This document shows, one piece after another, positions 1-5,010 of a stretch of DNA of 5,010 nt; the stretch's first letter is position 1, and every line of letters begins with the position of its first letter. Below the pieces are notes generated by a model, which was given only the letters and a program-made list of their open reading frames with translations, did not search any database and was not told the DNA's origin. Source of the DNA: Hyphomonadaceae bacterium. GTDB lineage: Bacteria; Pseudomonadota; Alphaproteobacteria; Caulobacterales; Aquidulcibacteraceae. The translations under genes were made by a program, and so were the position numbers. The DNA lies in contig JALOSP010000188.1 in the NCBI GenBank assembly GCA_025458365.1, positions 1-5,010 of the forward strand, in the 5' to 3' direction.

Positions 1-118
1 GGAAGCTGGCATGACCATTGTGGCAGGTCTTGTCGGGGTGTTTCCCAAAGGTGTGGACACGCCAGAGCATCTGGACAGCGCGCGCGCCACCTGGGCGGCC
101 ATGAAGGGGATTGGATGA
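1..118 (+). CDS. kdsB: 3-deoxy-manno-octulosonate cytidylyltransferase (CMP-Kdo synthetase), 3' end only
   Basis: This is the C-terminal 38 residues of a gene that begins left of the window, read in the frame starting at base 2 and ending at the TGA at 116-118. The visible part contains GVDTPEHLDSAR, which matches the conserved C-terminal G-V-D-T-P-x-D/H-L-x-x-A-R segment of KdsB. By family knowledge, KdsB activates Kdo with CTP in the cytoplasm to give CMP-Kdo for lipopolysaccharide inner-core synthesis, which implies a Gram-negative host. The stop overlaps the first ATG of pheA (ATGA at 115-118), so the two are probably co-transcribed and translationally coupled. The kdsB-pheA order is familiar from alphaproteobacteria. 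The catalytic N-terminal part is not visible, so the call rests on the tail and the neighbour. Another nucleotidyltransferase with the same GVDTPEDL-type ending is the main alternative. Confidence 0.82.
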   Translation, partial: EAGMTIVAGLVGVFPKGVDTPEHLDSARATWAAMKGIG

Positions 119-1024
119 TGGGCGGACGGATTGTGGCCTTTCAGGGCGAGATCGGGGCCAACAGCCACGCCGCAGCGCTCGACATGTTCCCGCAGTGCGT
201 TCCCCTGCCGTGCCAGACGTTTGAAGATGCCTTTGCCGCCGTGCGCGATGGCGCCGCCCAACTGGCCATGATCGCGATCGAAAACTCGCTGGCCGGACGG
301 GTGGGTGATGTGCACCATCTGCTGCCCGAATCCGGTCTCTACATTGTGGGGGAATATTTCGCCCCGATCCATCACCAGCTGGTCGGGCTTCCCGGATCGA
401 GCCTCGCCAACATCCGTCAGGTGCGCTCCCACCCGATGGCGCTGGGCCAGTGCCGCAAGATCATCCACGAGCTGGGTGCCGAGGCCTTCAAGACGGCCGA
501 TACCGCAGGCGCCGTGCGCGAAGTGCGCGAAATGGGCGACCGAACGATTGCAGCGCTGGGCTCAAGACTGGCCGCGGAACACCACGGCATGGAAATCCTC
601 AAAGCCGATGTGGAAGATGAGACCCACAACACCACCCGCTTTGTTGTCCTGTCGCCGACACCCGATGACGCCGAGCCGGGTGATGCGCCTTGCGTCACCA
701 CGTTCGTGTTCCAGGTGCGCAACATCCCCGCCGCGCTCTACAACGTTCGTGTTCCAGGTGCGCAACATCCCCGCCGCGCTCTACAAAGCCATGGGCGGGT
801 TTGCCACCAATGGCGTGAACATGACAAAGCTGGAGAGCTACCAGATCGGCGGCAGCTTCACCGCCACCCAATTCTACGCCGACATCGAAGGCCACCCGCA
901 GGATCGCAGCGTGGAACTGGCCTTGCAGGAACTGGGCTTCTTCTCCAGCCAGCTGAAAATCCTCGGCATCTACCACGCTCATCCGTTCCGCCTGGCCGCA
1001 CGGGAGCGGGGTGCAGGAGTGTGA
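115..1024 (+). pseudogene. pheA: Prephenate dehydratase, frameshifted by a 43-bp tandem duplication in the ACT domain
   Basis: PheA converts prephenate to phenylpyruvate, the committed step to phenylalanine. The catalytic domain (residues 1 to about 185) is intact. It opens with IVAFQGEIGANSHAA and has ENS at 56-58, SHPMALGQC at 105-113 and the family's T-R-F at 174-176. The C-terminal ACT domain, which binds phenylalanine for feedback inhibition, starts near residue 196. There a 43-bp segment is repeated, and because 43 is not a multiple of 3 the frame shifts by one after Tyr209. As written, the protein runs on out of frame for 106 residues to a stop at 1060-1062 (315 aa) and overlaps the end of vapC by 32 bp. 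The true ACT frame is open from 743 to the TGA at 1022-1024 and contains KLESYQIGGSF. With one copy removed the product is 288 aa, the normal family length. Two adjacent ATGs (115 and 118) are possible starts, with AGGGG at 105-109 as the binding site. The family call is firm. Whether the lesion is biological or an assembly error cannot be told here. Confidence 0.9.
700..785 (+). repeat. Perfect 43-bp tandem duplication inside pheA
   Basis: Bases 700-742 and 743-785 are identical over all 43 positions, beginning acgttcgtgttccagg and ending ccgcgctctaca. The match extends one further base (743 and 786, both a) and then stops. In each copy one frame encodes TFVFQVRNIPAALY, the first strand and helix start of the ACT domain. 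The copies are read in different frames because 43 = 14 codons + 1. There is no divergence between copies and at most one base of homology at the junction, so the event is recent or artificial. Confidence 0.97.
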
Positions 1025-1030
1025 GCGGAG

Positions 1031-1399
1031 CTAGACGCCTGCCCCTGGCTTCAGACGGTTGACTGCGTCCTTCAACCGGCGGTCATGGGTCCACAATCGG
1101 GTGCCGGGGGTGAGCATGACCGCCGCCAGCAGATGGGCATCAACCCAGCCGAGGCCCTTGCCGTAAAGCCCCGCGCGCTCCACCAGTGCCATGACTTCGC
1201 CATCCGACGCACAGATCACCTGTTGCAATCCGGAGAGCGCGCCAATCACTGCCTGACGCTGACGGATGCTGCCCATGGCAAGTTCGCCCACCACGGCTGG
1301 ATGGCTCACCACGTCTTCCCTCGCCAAAGCCGCAACCAGAGCCTCATCTGTCTGGCGAAAGTGATCGATCCAGACGGACGTATCAACCAGAAGCGTCAT
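1031..1399 (-). CDS. vapC: VapC-type PIN-domain ribonuclease toxin
   Basis: This 122-residue protein is a complete PIN-domain nuclease of the VapC family. It starts MTLLVDTSVWIDHF. The four acidic residues expected to bind Mg2+/Mn2+ are all present: Asp6 in LLVDTSVW, Glu39 in VVGELAMG, Asp87 in GWVDAHLLAA and Asp106 in WTHDRRL. By family knowledge, VapC toxins cut specific RNAs (initiator tRNA, other tRNAs or the 23S sarcin-ricin loop) and are blocked by the cognate VapB; the target here cannot be predicted. Its ATG (1397-1399) overlaps the TGA of the upstream antitoxin gene as ATGA, the usual type II coupling. It ends 6 bp from the native stop of the convergent pheA, so the two genes are packed tail to tail. 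Length is normal (about 120-140 aa) and nothing suggests inactivation. Confidence 0.9.
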   Translation of the reverse strand: MTLLVDTSVWIDHFRQTDEALVAALAREDVVSHPAVVGELAMGSIRQRQAVIGALSGLQQVICASDGEVMALVERAGLYGKGLGWVDAHLLAAVMLTPGTRLWTHDRRLKDAVNRLKPGAGV

Positions 1400-1590
1400 G
1401 CGCTGTCGCGCAGCCTTTGCGGAGCGATGGCTTCGGGGTCATGGCCGCCCAGAAGCGCCAGGCGACGGCTGTTTTCCCGCGCCACCAGAGCCTGCAAGGC
1501 AGCACGCAGCATCGCGCTGCGCTCGGTGATGCCAGTCAGGCGGGTAGCTTCTTCGAGCAGGCTGTCATCGAGAACAACGGTGGTGCGCAT
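1396..1590 (-). CDS. vapB: VapB-type antitoxin with ribbon-helix-helix N-terminus
   Basis: This 64-residue protein begins MRTTVVLDDSLLEEATRLTG, the usual layout of short RHH antitoxins. A basic-hydrophobic strand (about residues 2-8) would insert into DNA, helix A spans about 9-18 and helix B about 22-38 (ERSAMLRAALQALVARE). The remaining tail of about 25 residues (RRLALLGGHDPEAIAP) is where such antitoxins wrap around and block the toxin active site. It has a good ribosome binding site, GGAGGA, 6 bases before the ATG. The gene lies directly upstream of the PIN toxin with a 4-base ATGA overlap, so a single transcript makes antitoxin first. As is usual for VapB, the protein probably represses its own promoter as a VapBC complex; a candidate palindrome lies 29-40 bases upstream. 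The role is inferred from fold signature, size and partner. Confidence 0.86.
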   Translation of the reverse strand: MRTTVVLDDSLLEEATRLTGITERSAMLRAALQALVARENSRRLALLGGHDPEAIAPQRLRDSA

Positions 1591-1618
1591 CGGCTTCCTC
1601 CAATAGCATTAAACATCG

Positions 1619-1630
1619 CATCAAATGATG
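1619..1630. promoter_or_regulatory. Candidate VapBC operator palindrome
   Basis: The sequence CATCA-AA-TGATG is a 5-bp-arm inverted repeat with a 2-base centre, 29-40 bases upstream of the vapB start. RHH antitoxins commonly bind short inverted repeats over their own promoter. On the - strand a TTTAAT (5 of 6 to the -10 consensus) lies between this palindrome and the start, but I do not see a well-spaced -35 box. The arms are short and could arise by chance. Confidence 0.35.
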
Positions 1631-1636
1631 ATGGTT

Positions 1637-1951
1637 TCAATGCCGACTCACCCTCTCCCGGATCACTTTCCAGCGCACCACGACCCACAGCGCGCTCCAC
1701 ACATTGCCCAGAATGAACACCGGCAGGGCCCAGAACAGACGGCCTTTCACGCTTGGCTCGATCACCCAGACCGCCAGCGCATAGAGCACGAAGCCGAGAT
1801 AGAGATCGGCCAGCGACACACGCCCCCAGGGCATGGTGATGAGAGCAGCGCCCTCTGCCATGAAGTCACCGCGCACGGTCGCCCAGAGCAGAAGGGCGGT
1901 GAAGGCTGCGCCCAGGATTGCGATGATGATGCGCCAGATGTTCGAATTCAT
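1637..1951 (-). CDS. Small three-helix membrane protein of unknown function
   Basis: This 104-residue, strongly hydrophobic protein has three probable transmembrane segments, at about residues 6-26, 47-66 and 72-93, and a basic C-terminal tail (RWKVIRERVSRH). Between helices 1 and 2 is a loop with MPWGRVSLADLYLGF, and between 2 and 3 is VIEPSVKGR. The pattern P-W-G-x-V-S-L-x-D-L-Y-x-G-F, then E-P-S, then L-G-N in helix 3, resembles small bacterial membrane proteins I associate loosely with DUF1475; this is from memory and unverified. A purine-rich stretch (GAGGGGGGAG) lies about 9-18 bases before the ATG, somewhat far for a ribosome binding site. The gene follows the asparaginase gene on the same strand after about 105 bp that hold a strong hairpin, and sits 46 bp before vapB. 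No function can be assigned. Confidence 0.75.
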   Translation of the reverse strand: MNSNIWRIIIAILGAAFTALLLWATVRGDFMAEGAALITMPWGRVSLADLYLGFVLYALAVWVIEPSVKGRLFWALPVFILGNVWSALWVVVRWKVIRERVSRH

Positions 1952-1964
1952 AGTTTGTGGCTCC

Positions 1965-2002
1965 CCCCTCTACCCGCGCAGTGCACTGTCCGGGGAGAGG
2001 GG
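1965..2002. repeat. GC-rich hairpin between the asparaginase and membrane-protein genes
   Basis: CCCCTCTACCCG (1965-1976) pairs with CGGGGAGAGGGG (1991-2002), giving 11 of 12 base pairs with one A/G mismatch. The loop contains the perfect 10-bp palindrome CAGTGCACTG (1979-1988). No T-run follows on either strand, so it is not a classical intrinsic terminator, though its place after the asparaginase stop would suit attenuation or 3' end protection. Its CCCTCT...AGAGGG arms resemble the palindrome at 4577-4605, so both may belong to one family of dispersed palindromes. Confidence 0.55.
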
Positions 2003-2056
2003 TCTTCGACAGCACCTTGACCTATTCCGAACCACCGGCTTTTCGAGCCATACGCA

Positions 2057-3202
2057 TCAATGCGGTGCAGCGGCCCGTGCCACCGGCCCGTCCACATTGC
2101 CCCCCTCATCGGCATAGATCATCACCCGGGCCGGTGACAGGCTGGACACCGTGCCGCGATACATGCCCTCCGTGTTCAGGCTGAACACCGCCTCGCCGCG
2201 ATCATTCATCACGATCACCCCGCCATCGCCGCCAATCCGGGTGAGATCACCCTTGATCATCCGGTCTGCAGCAGCTTGCAGGCTGGTGCCGGGCTCGCCT
2301 GCATGAACACAGATCATCCGGGCGATTACCAGCCGCAGGAAATACTCCCCGGTCCCTGTGGCAGACACAGCACAACCGGCGTCCGCATAAGTGCCTGCCC
2401 CGATCACGGGCGCATCACCCACCCGGCCCCAACGCTCACCCGTCAGGCCGCCGGTTGTGGTGGCCGCTGCCAGATTGCCCGCCCGGTCACGGGCGACCAC
2501 GCCAATCGTGCCAAACCGTGCTTCGTCAGGGGAATGGCTCACCGGCACCTGAACCGACACCGAAGGGGCCTCATCGGTCAGCCCCGAGGGACGCGGTGGG
2601 ATTGGCCGTCCGTCTTCGCGCAAAACCTCTTCCAGGATACCCCAACGCCGGGCGGTGATGAACCAGCTGTTCGGCACCTGCTCCAGCCCCTGCTCACGTG
2701 CAAACACATCGGCACCGGCACCGATCAGGAACACATGGCGCGTGGCCTCCATCACCCGGCGGGCCAGCGAAATCGGGTGGCGTGTGGTGGTGACGCCCGC
2801 CACAGCCCCAGCCTTCAACGTGCTGCCGTCCATGATCGCCGCATCCAGCGTTGCCGAACCGTCATCGCTCAAAGCCGCGCCGCGCCCCGCATTGAACAGC
2901 GGATTGTCCTCCATCACGCGGGCGGTCGCCTCCACCGCATCCAGTGCCGACCCGCCACCGGCCAGCACCGCCTGCCCGGTGGCGAGCGCGGCATTGAGGG
3001 CTGCCCGATAGGCGGCATCGCGCTCCGGCGTCATGCTGGAACGGCTGATCACGCCAGCCCCTCCATGAATGGCAAGCGACCACTCCGGCGCGGGCTGTGG
3101 TGCAGGTGCGGGGGAAGTGGTGGAACAGGCTGAAAAGGCGAAGCTGGCGAGCAACAGTGCAGCAAGTCTTGTCATGGCGCCTTCACCCCGTCTGAACATC
3201 AC
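2057..3202 (-). CDS. iaaA: Plant-type L-asparaginase / isoaspartyl peptidase (Ntn hydrolase), probable lipoprotein
   Basis: This precursor of up to 381 residues belongs to the Thr-dependent N-terminal nucleophile family, which hydrolyses L-asparagine and beta-aspartyl dipeptides. After the signal come WSLAIHGGAGVISR (41-54), NPLFNAGRGAAL (100-111) and DAAIMDG (120-126). The self-cleavage site is G231-T232 in RFGTIGVV, with Thr232 as nucleophile. NLAAATTTGG (243-252) and GRVGDAPVIGAGTYAD (259-274) supply Thr250, Arg260 and Asp263, equivalent by my alignment to Thr197, Arg207 and Asp210 of E. coli IaaA. GTGEYFLR (283-290) is also conserved. Cleavage would give alpha and beta chains of about 205 and 150 residues. 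The N-terminus has a hydrophobic stretch ending FSAC-STT (Cys26), then a Pro/Ala-rich linker, which looks like a lipobox. Possible starts are GTG 3202 and ATG 3199, which overlap the purB stop, and ATG 3175, which gives a compact signal MTRLAALLLASFAFSAC and has GAAGG upstream. Residues are numbered from GTG 3202. Family call sure; start and lipidation less so. Confidence 0.9.
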   Translation of the reverse strand: MMFRRGEGAMTRLAALLLASFAFSACSTTSPAPAPQPAPEWSLAIHGGAGVISRSSMTPERDAAYRAALNAALATGQAVLAGGGSALDAVEATARVMEDNPLFNAGRGAALSDDGSATLDAAIMDGSTLKAGAVAGVTTTRHPISLARRVMEATRHVFLIGAGADVFAREQGLEQVPNSWFITARRWGILEEVLREDGRPIPPRPSGLTDEAPSVSVQVPVSHSPDEARFGTIGVVARDRAGNLAAATTTGGLTGERWGRVGDAPVIGAGTYADAGCAVSATGTGEYFLRLVIARMICVHAGEPGTSLQAAADRMIKGDLTRIGGDGGVIVMNDRGEAVFSLNTEGMYRGTVSSLSPARVMIYADEGGNVDGPVARAAAPH

Positions 3203-4521
3203 GCCGAACCAAACACCCGTTCAAAGATCGTGTCCACATGGGCGAAGTGGTGGGCGTCGTCGAACAGCGGTTCGAGCGCAGCCGCTGGAAGCAAAGCGGT
3301 GACGTCAGCATCGGCTTTGAGCCGGTCGATCAGGGCGTTGGCAGGCCTTGGCGCAGCCATCTGCCAGACCGCCATGGCATTGCGCTGCACCAGACGATAG
3401 GCATCCTCCCGGCTCGCACCAGCCTGGGTCAGGGCCAGCAGGACCCGCTGGGAATTGTGCAGGCCGCCCAAGAGATCCAGATTGGCCTTCATCCGCTCGG
3501 GATAGACCAGCAGCTTCTCGATCACGCCAGCGAGGCGATGCAGGGCAAAGTCCAGATGGATCGTGGCATCCGGCCCGATCCCGCGCTCCACCGAGGAGTG
3601 GCTGATATCGCGCTCATGCCACAGCGCGACATTCTCCAGCGCCGGGATGGCCGCCGAGCGCACCAGACGGGCAAGACCGGTGAGGTTTTCGGTCAGCACA
3701 GGATTGCGCTTGTGCGGCATGGCGCTGGAGCCCTTCTGGCCGGGCGAGAAATACTCCTCCGCCTCCAGCACCTCGGTGCGCTGCATGTGGCGGATTTCGG
3801 TGGCCAGCCGCTCGATGCTTGAGGCCACCACGGCCAGCGCGCAGAAGAAGGCCGCATGCCTGTCGCGCGGAATGACCTGGGTGGACACCGGCTCCACGGC
3901 CAGCCCCATTTTCGCGGCCACATGGGCCTCCACCGACGGGTCGATCTGGGCAAAGGTGCCAATCGCGCCGGAGATGGCGCAGGTGGCGATTTCGGTACGC
4001 GCCGTCACAAGCCGGGCGCGGGCACGCTGAAACTCGGCATGGAAAGTGGCCAGCGTGATGCCGAATGTGGTCGGCTCGGCATGAATGCCGTGGCTGCGCC
4101 CGATTTTCACTGTGTGCTTGTGTCCCCGCGCTCGGGCCTCCAGTGCGGCCAGCACCCGGTCCACGCCAGCGATCAGCAAATCCGACGCACGGGCCAGTTG
4201 CACCGCCAGACAGGTGTCCAGCACATCCGAACTGGTCATGCCCTGATGCACGAAGCGTGCTTCGGGACCCACGATCTCTGCCAGATGGGTCAGGAAGGCG
4301 ATGACGTCGTGCTTGGTCTCGGCCTCGATGGCATCGATCCGCGCCACGTCAAACACGGCGTCGCGCGCCTTGTCCCAGATCGTGGCCGCAGCCTCTTTCG
4401 GGATCACGCCCAATTCGGCCAGCCGGTCGGCGGCATGGGCCTCGATTTCAAACCAGATGCGAAACCGGCTCTGGGCATCCCAGATGGCGGTCATGTCGGG
4501 GCGGGAATAGCGCGTGATCAT
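3199..4521 (-). CDS. purB: Adenylosuccinate lyase
   Basis: PurB, 440 residues, works twice in purine synthesis. It splits SAICAR to AICAR and adenylosuccinate to AMP, releasing fumarate each time, as a cytoplasmic homotetramer. It follows the B. subtilis-type PurB from end to end, opening MITRYSRPDMTAIW. Active-site segments are K70-H71-D72, TSSDVLDT (96-103), GRSHGIHAEPTTFG (141-154, with His144 as the likely general acid), the fumarase/aspartase-family signature GSSAMPHKRNP (264-274) in the flexible catalytic loop, and LWHERDISHSSVER (300-313). The end (DTIFERVFGSA) matches the usual C-terminus, so the gene is complete. No Shine-Dalgarno sequence is visible in the GC-rich bases before the ATG. 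The stop at 3199-3201 overlaps the possible GTG/ATG starts of the asparaginase gene, so the two are likely one operon. Pairing purB with an aspartate-releasing hydrolase is suggestive but unproven. Confidence 0.97.
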   Translation of the reverse strand: MITRYSRPDMTAIWDAQSRFRIWFEIEAHAADRLAELGVIPKEAAATIWDKARDAVFDVARIDAIEAETKHDVIAFLTHLAEIVGPEARFVHQGMTSSDVLDTCLAVQLARASDLLIAGVDRVLAALEARARGHKHTVKIGRSHGIHAEPTTFGITLATFHAEFQRARARLVTARTEIATCAISGAIGTFAQIDPSVEAHVAAKMGLAVEPVSTQVIPRDRHAAFFCALAVVASSIERLATEIRHMQRTEVLEAEEYFSPGQKGSSAMPHKRNPVLTENLTGLARLVRSAAIPALENVALWHERDISHSSVERGIGPDATIHLDFALHRLAGVIEKLLVYPERMKANLDLLGGLHNSQRVLLALTQAGASREDAYRLVQRNAMAVWQMAAPRPANALIDRLKADADVTALLPAAALEPLFDDAHHFAHVDTIFERVFGSA

Positions 4522-4543
4522 GGGCGCGCGGTGTCTATCGGTT

Positions 4544-4558
4544 TTGACACGCAGTCAA
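4544..4558 (-). promoter_or_regulatory. Inverted repeat and possible -35 box upstream of purB
   Basis: TTGAC-ACGCA-GTCAA is a perfect 5-bp-arm inverted repeat 23-37 bases before the purB ATG. Read on the - strand it supplies CTTGACT, close to an alphaproteobacterial -35 box (CTTGAC). No good -10 box stands at the right distance. It could be part of the purB promoter, a regulator site, or chance. Confidence 0.3.
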
Positions 4559-4576
4559 GGATGGGGGGGCGTTAGC

Positions 4577-4605
4577 CCCTCTCCCCACGACCAGTGGGGA
4601 GAGGG
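4577..4605. repeat. Perfect 12-bp-stem palindrome (REP-like)
   Basis: CCCTCTCCCCAC (4577-4588) pairs without mismatch with GTGGGGAGAGGG (4594-4605) around the 5-base loop GACCA. No T-run follows on either side, so a Rho-independent terminator is not supported. The form, a C-rich/G-rich palindrome in an intergenic gap, is typical of short dispersed repeats in proteobacterial genomes. The hairpin at 1965-2002 has similar arms. Confidence 0.7.
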
Positions 4606-4983
4606 TCTGAAGATGCACACGAAACCGTGGGTCAGAGCTAGGTTTGTAACGGCCAGCTGTGTGCGTTTGAAGCGCGTTTGTGAAGAACAACTGATAAACG
4701 TCACGATCAGCTTCGTACTGACGATAATTTGTGTTAATACTTAAGAATAAATATGAAGTTTAATTCTTGAACGAAGTGCATGTAGGTGTCGCACGGCTGC
4801 AGCGTGCATGGCGCTGGGTAAGTTCTGTCTGAGAGGTAACTTGGCGACTAACCGTGCAGGAAATTGGTGAAAGATGGCACACGTGATATTATTACGAGCA
4901 ATTCTGCCATTCCGTGACGGTGGTATTCCAGAGAGCTTTAATGCAATGGAAAATTTATTGTACAAACAACAGGAATTGAGTGA
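4606..4983. other. AT-richer gene-free stretch
   Basis: I find no supportable gene, tRNA or rRNA here. GC is about 42% over 4681-4980 by hand count, against about 67% in purB. Locally it falls to 33-38% (4681-4800 and 4921-4980). Short inverted repeats are present: CTGAT/ATCAG (4691-4695 and 4706-4710), AAGAAT/ATTCTT (4743-4748 and 4763-4768, 14-base loop) and the compact hairpin GCACGGCTGCAGCGTGC (4791-4807). AT-rich stretches near 4725-4765 and 4950-4965 could hold promoters for a rightward gene, but no box pair stands out. It may be a long leader or regulatory region, or a scar of transferred DNA. Confidence 0.5.
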
Positions 4984-5010
4984 ATGAATGAATCTATTTC
5001 GACTGCAGGG
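4984..5010 (+). CDS. Possible start of a rightward gene cut by the window end
   Basis: An ATG at 4984 opens a frame MNESISTAG that stays open to the last base. AGGA at 4971-4974 gives a ribosome binding site with a 9-base gap. A second ATG at 4988 in another frame (MNLFRLQ) is also open but is 13 bases from AGGA. Only about nine residues are visible, so neither the product nor the existence of the gene can be established. Confidence 0.3.

Noticed and set aside
305..742. Upstream part of the second pheA frame (from ATG 305) as a separate gene
   Set aside because: Before 743 this frame is a shadow of the catalytic domain (rich in Arg, Ser, Trp and Pro). Only the part from 743 on encodes real ACT sequence.
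700..790. Programmed ribosomal frameshift in pheA
   Set aside because: I see no slippery heptamer or shift-prone stop. The perfect duplication fully explains the frame change, and a frameshifted product would carry a repeated ACT strand that should disturb folding.
2016..2021. TTGACC as a + strand promoter -35 box
   Set aside because: No matching -10 box and no + strand gene downstream; it lies between two - strand genes.
2276..3133. 285-residue open frame on the + strand
   Set aside because: It is antisense to the asparaginase gene, rich in Arg/His/Gly/Pro as expected of a GC-rich shadow, and shows no family motif.
3856..4575. 239-residue open frame on the + strand
   Set aside because: It is antisense to purB, whose assignment is certain, and has no recognisable domain.
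4577..4605. Intrinsic terminator
   Set aside because: The stem is strong but no T-run follows on either strand, and neither neighbouring gene ends here.
4741..4965. 74-residue open frame on the - strand
   Set aside because: It needs a TTG start, has no convincing ribosome binding site, and the protein has no recognisable motif. It spans AT-rich sequence where stops are simply absent by chance.
1..5010. CRISPR array, tRNA, rRNA or insertion sequence
   Set aside because: There are no regularly spaced repeats, no tRNA-like cloverleaf, no rRNA sequence and no transposase anywhere in the window.

Overview
This is a GC-rich window (about 67-68% GC by hand count inside purB) with tightly packed genes and short overlaps. 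Gene content and sequence style suggest an alphaproteobacterium, probably near Caulobacterales/Maricaulales/Hyphomonadales. The supporting signs are kdsB directly followed by a stand-alone prephenate dehydratase gene, an alphaproteobacterial-type ACT domain, and purB of the short B. subtilis-like type. The placement is an inference and has not been tested by search.

Layout. On the + strand, 1-118 is the 3' end of kdsB (CMP-Kdo synthesis). It overlaps the start of pheA (prephenate dehydratase, phenylalanine synthesis) at an ATGA. pheA is broken by a perfect 43-bp tandem duplication (700-742 and 743-785). The duplication shifts the frame at the start of the regulatory ACT domain and leaves the catalytic domain readable. 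Removing one copy restores a normal 288-residue enzyme ending at 1024.

Everything from 1031 to 4521 lies on the - strand, convergent with pheA. In transcription order it holds purB (adenylosuccinate lyase), a plant-type asparaginase/isoaspartyl peptidase with a lipoprotein-like signal that overlaps the purB stop, a small three-helix membrane protein of unknown function, and a vapBC toxin-antitoxin pair with ATGA coupling. purB and the asparaginase gene look translationally coupled. vapBC has its own ribosome binding site and a candidate operator palindrome.

The right end (about 4522-4983) holds no gene I can support. It begins with an inverted repeat upstream of purB and a perfect 12-bp-stem palindrome at 4577-4605. 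It then turns clearly AT-richer (about 42% GC over 4681-4980) and ends with a ribosome binding site and possible start codon of a + strand gene running off the window.

The clearest unusual feature is the pheA duplication. It is either a real, potentially reversible mutation separating catalysis from feedback control, or an assembly error. I see no evidence for an undescribed multi-gene system.
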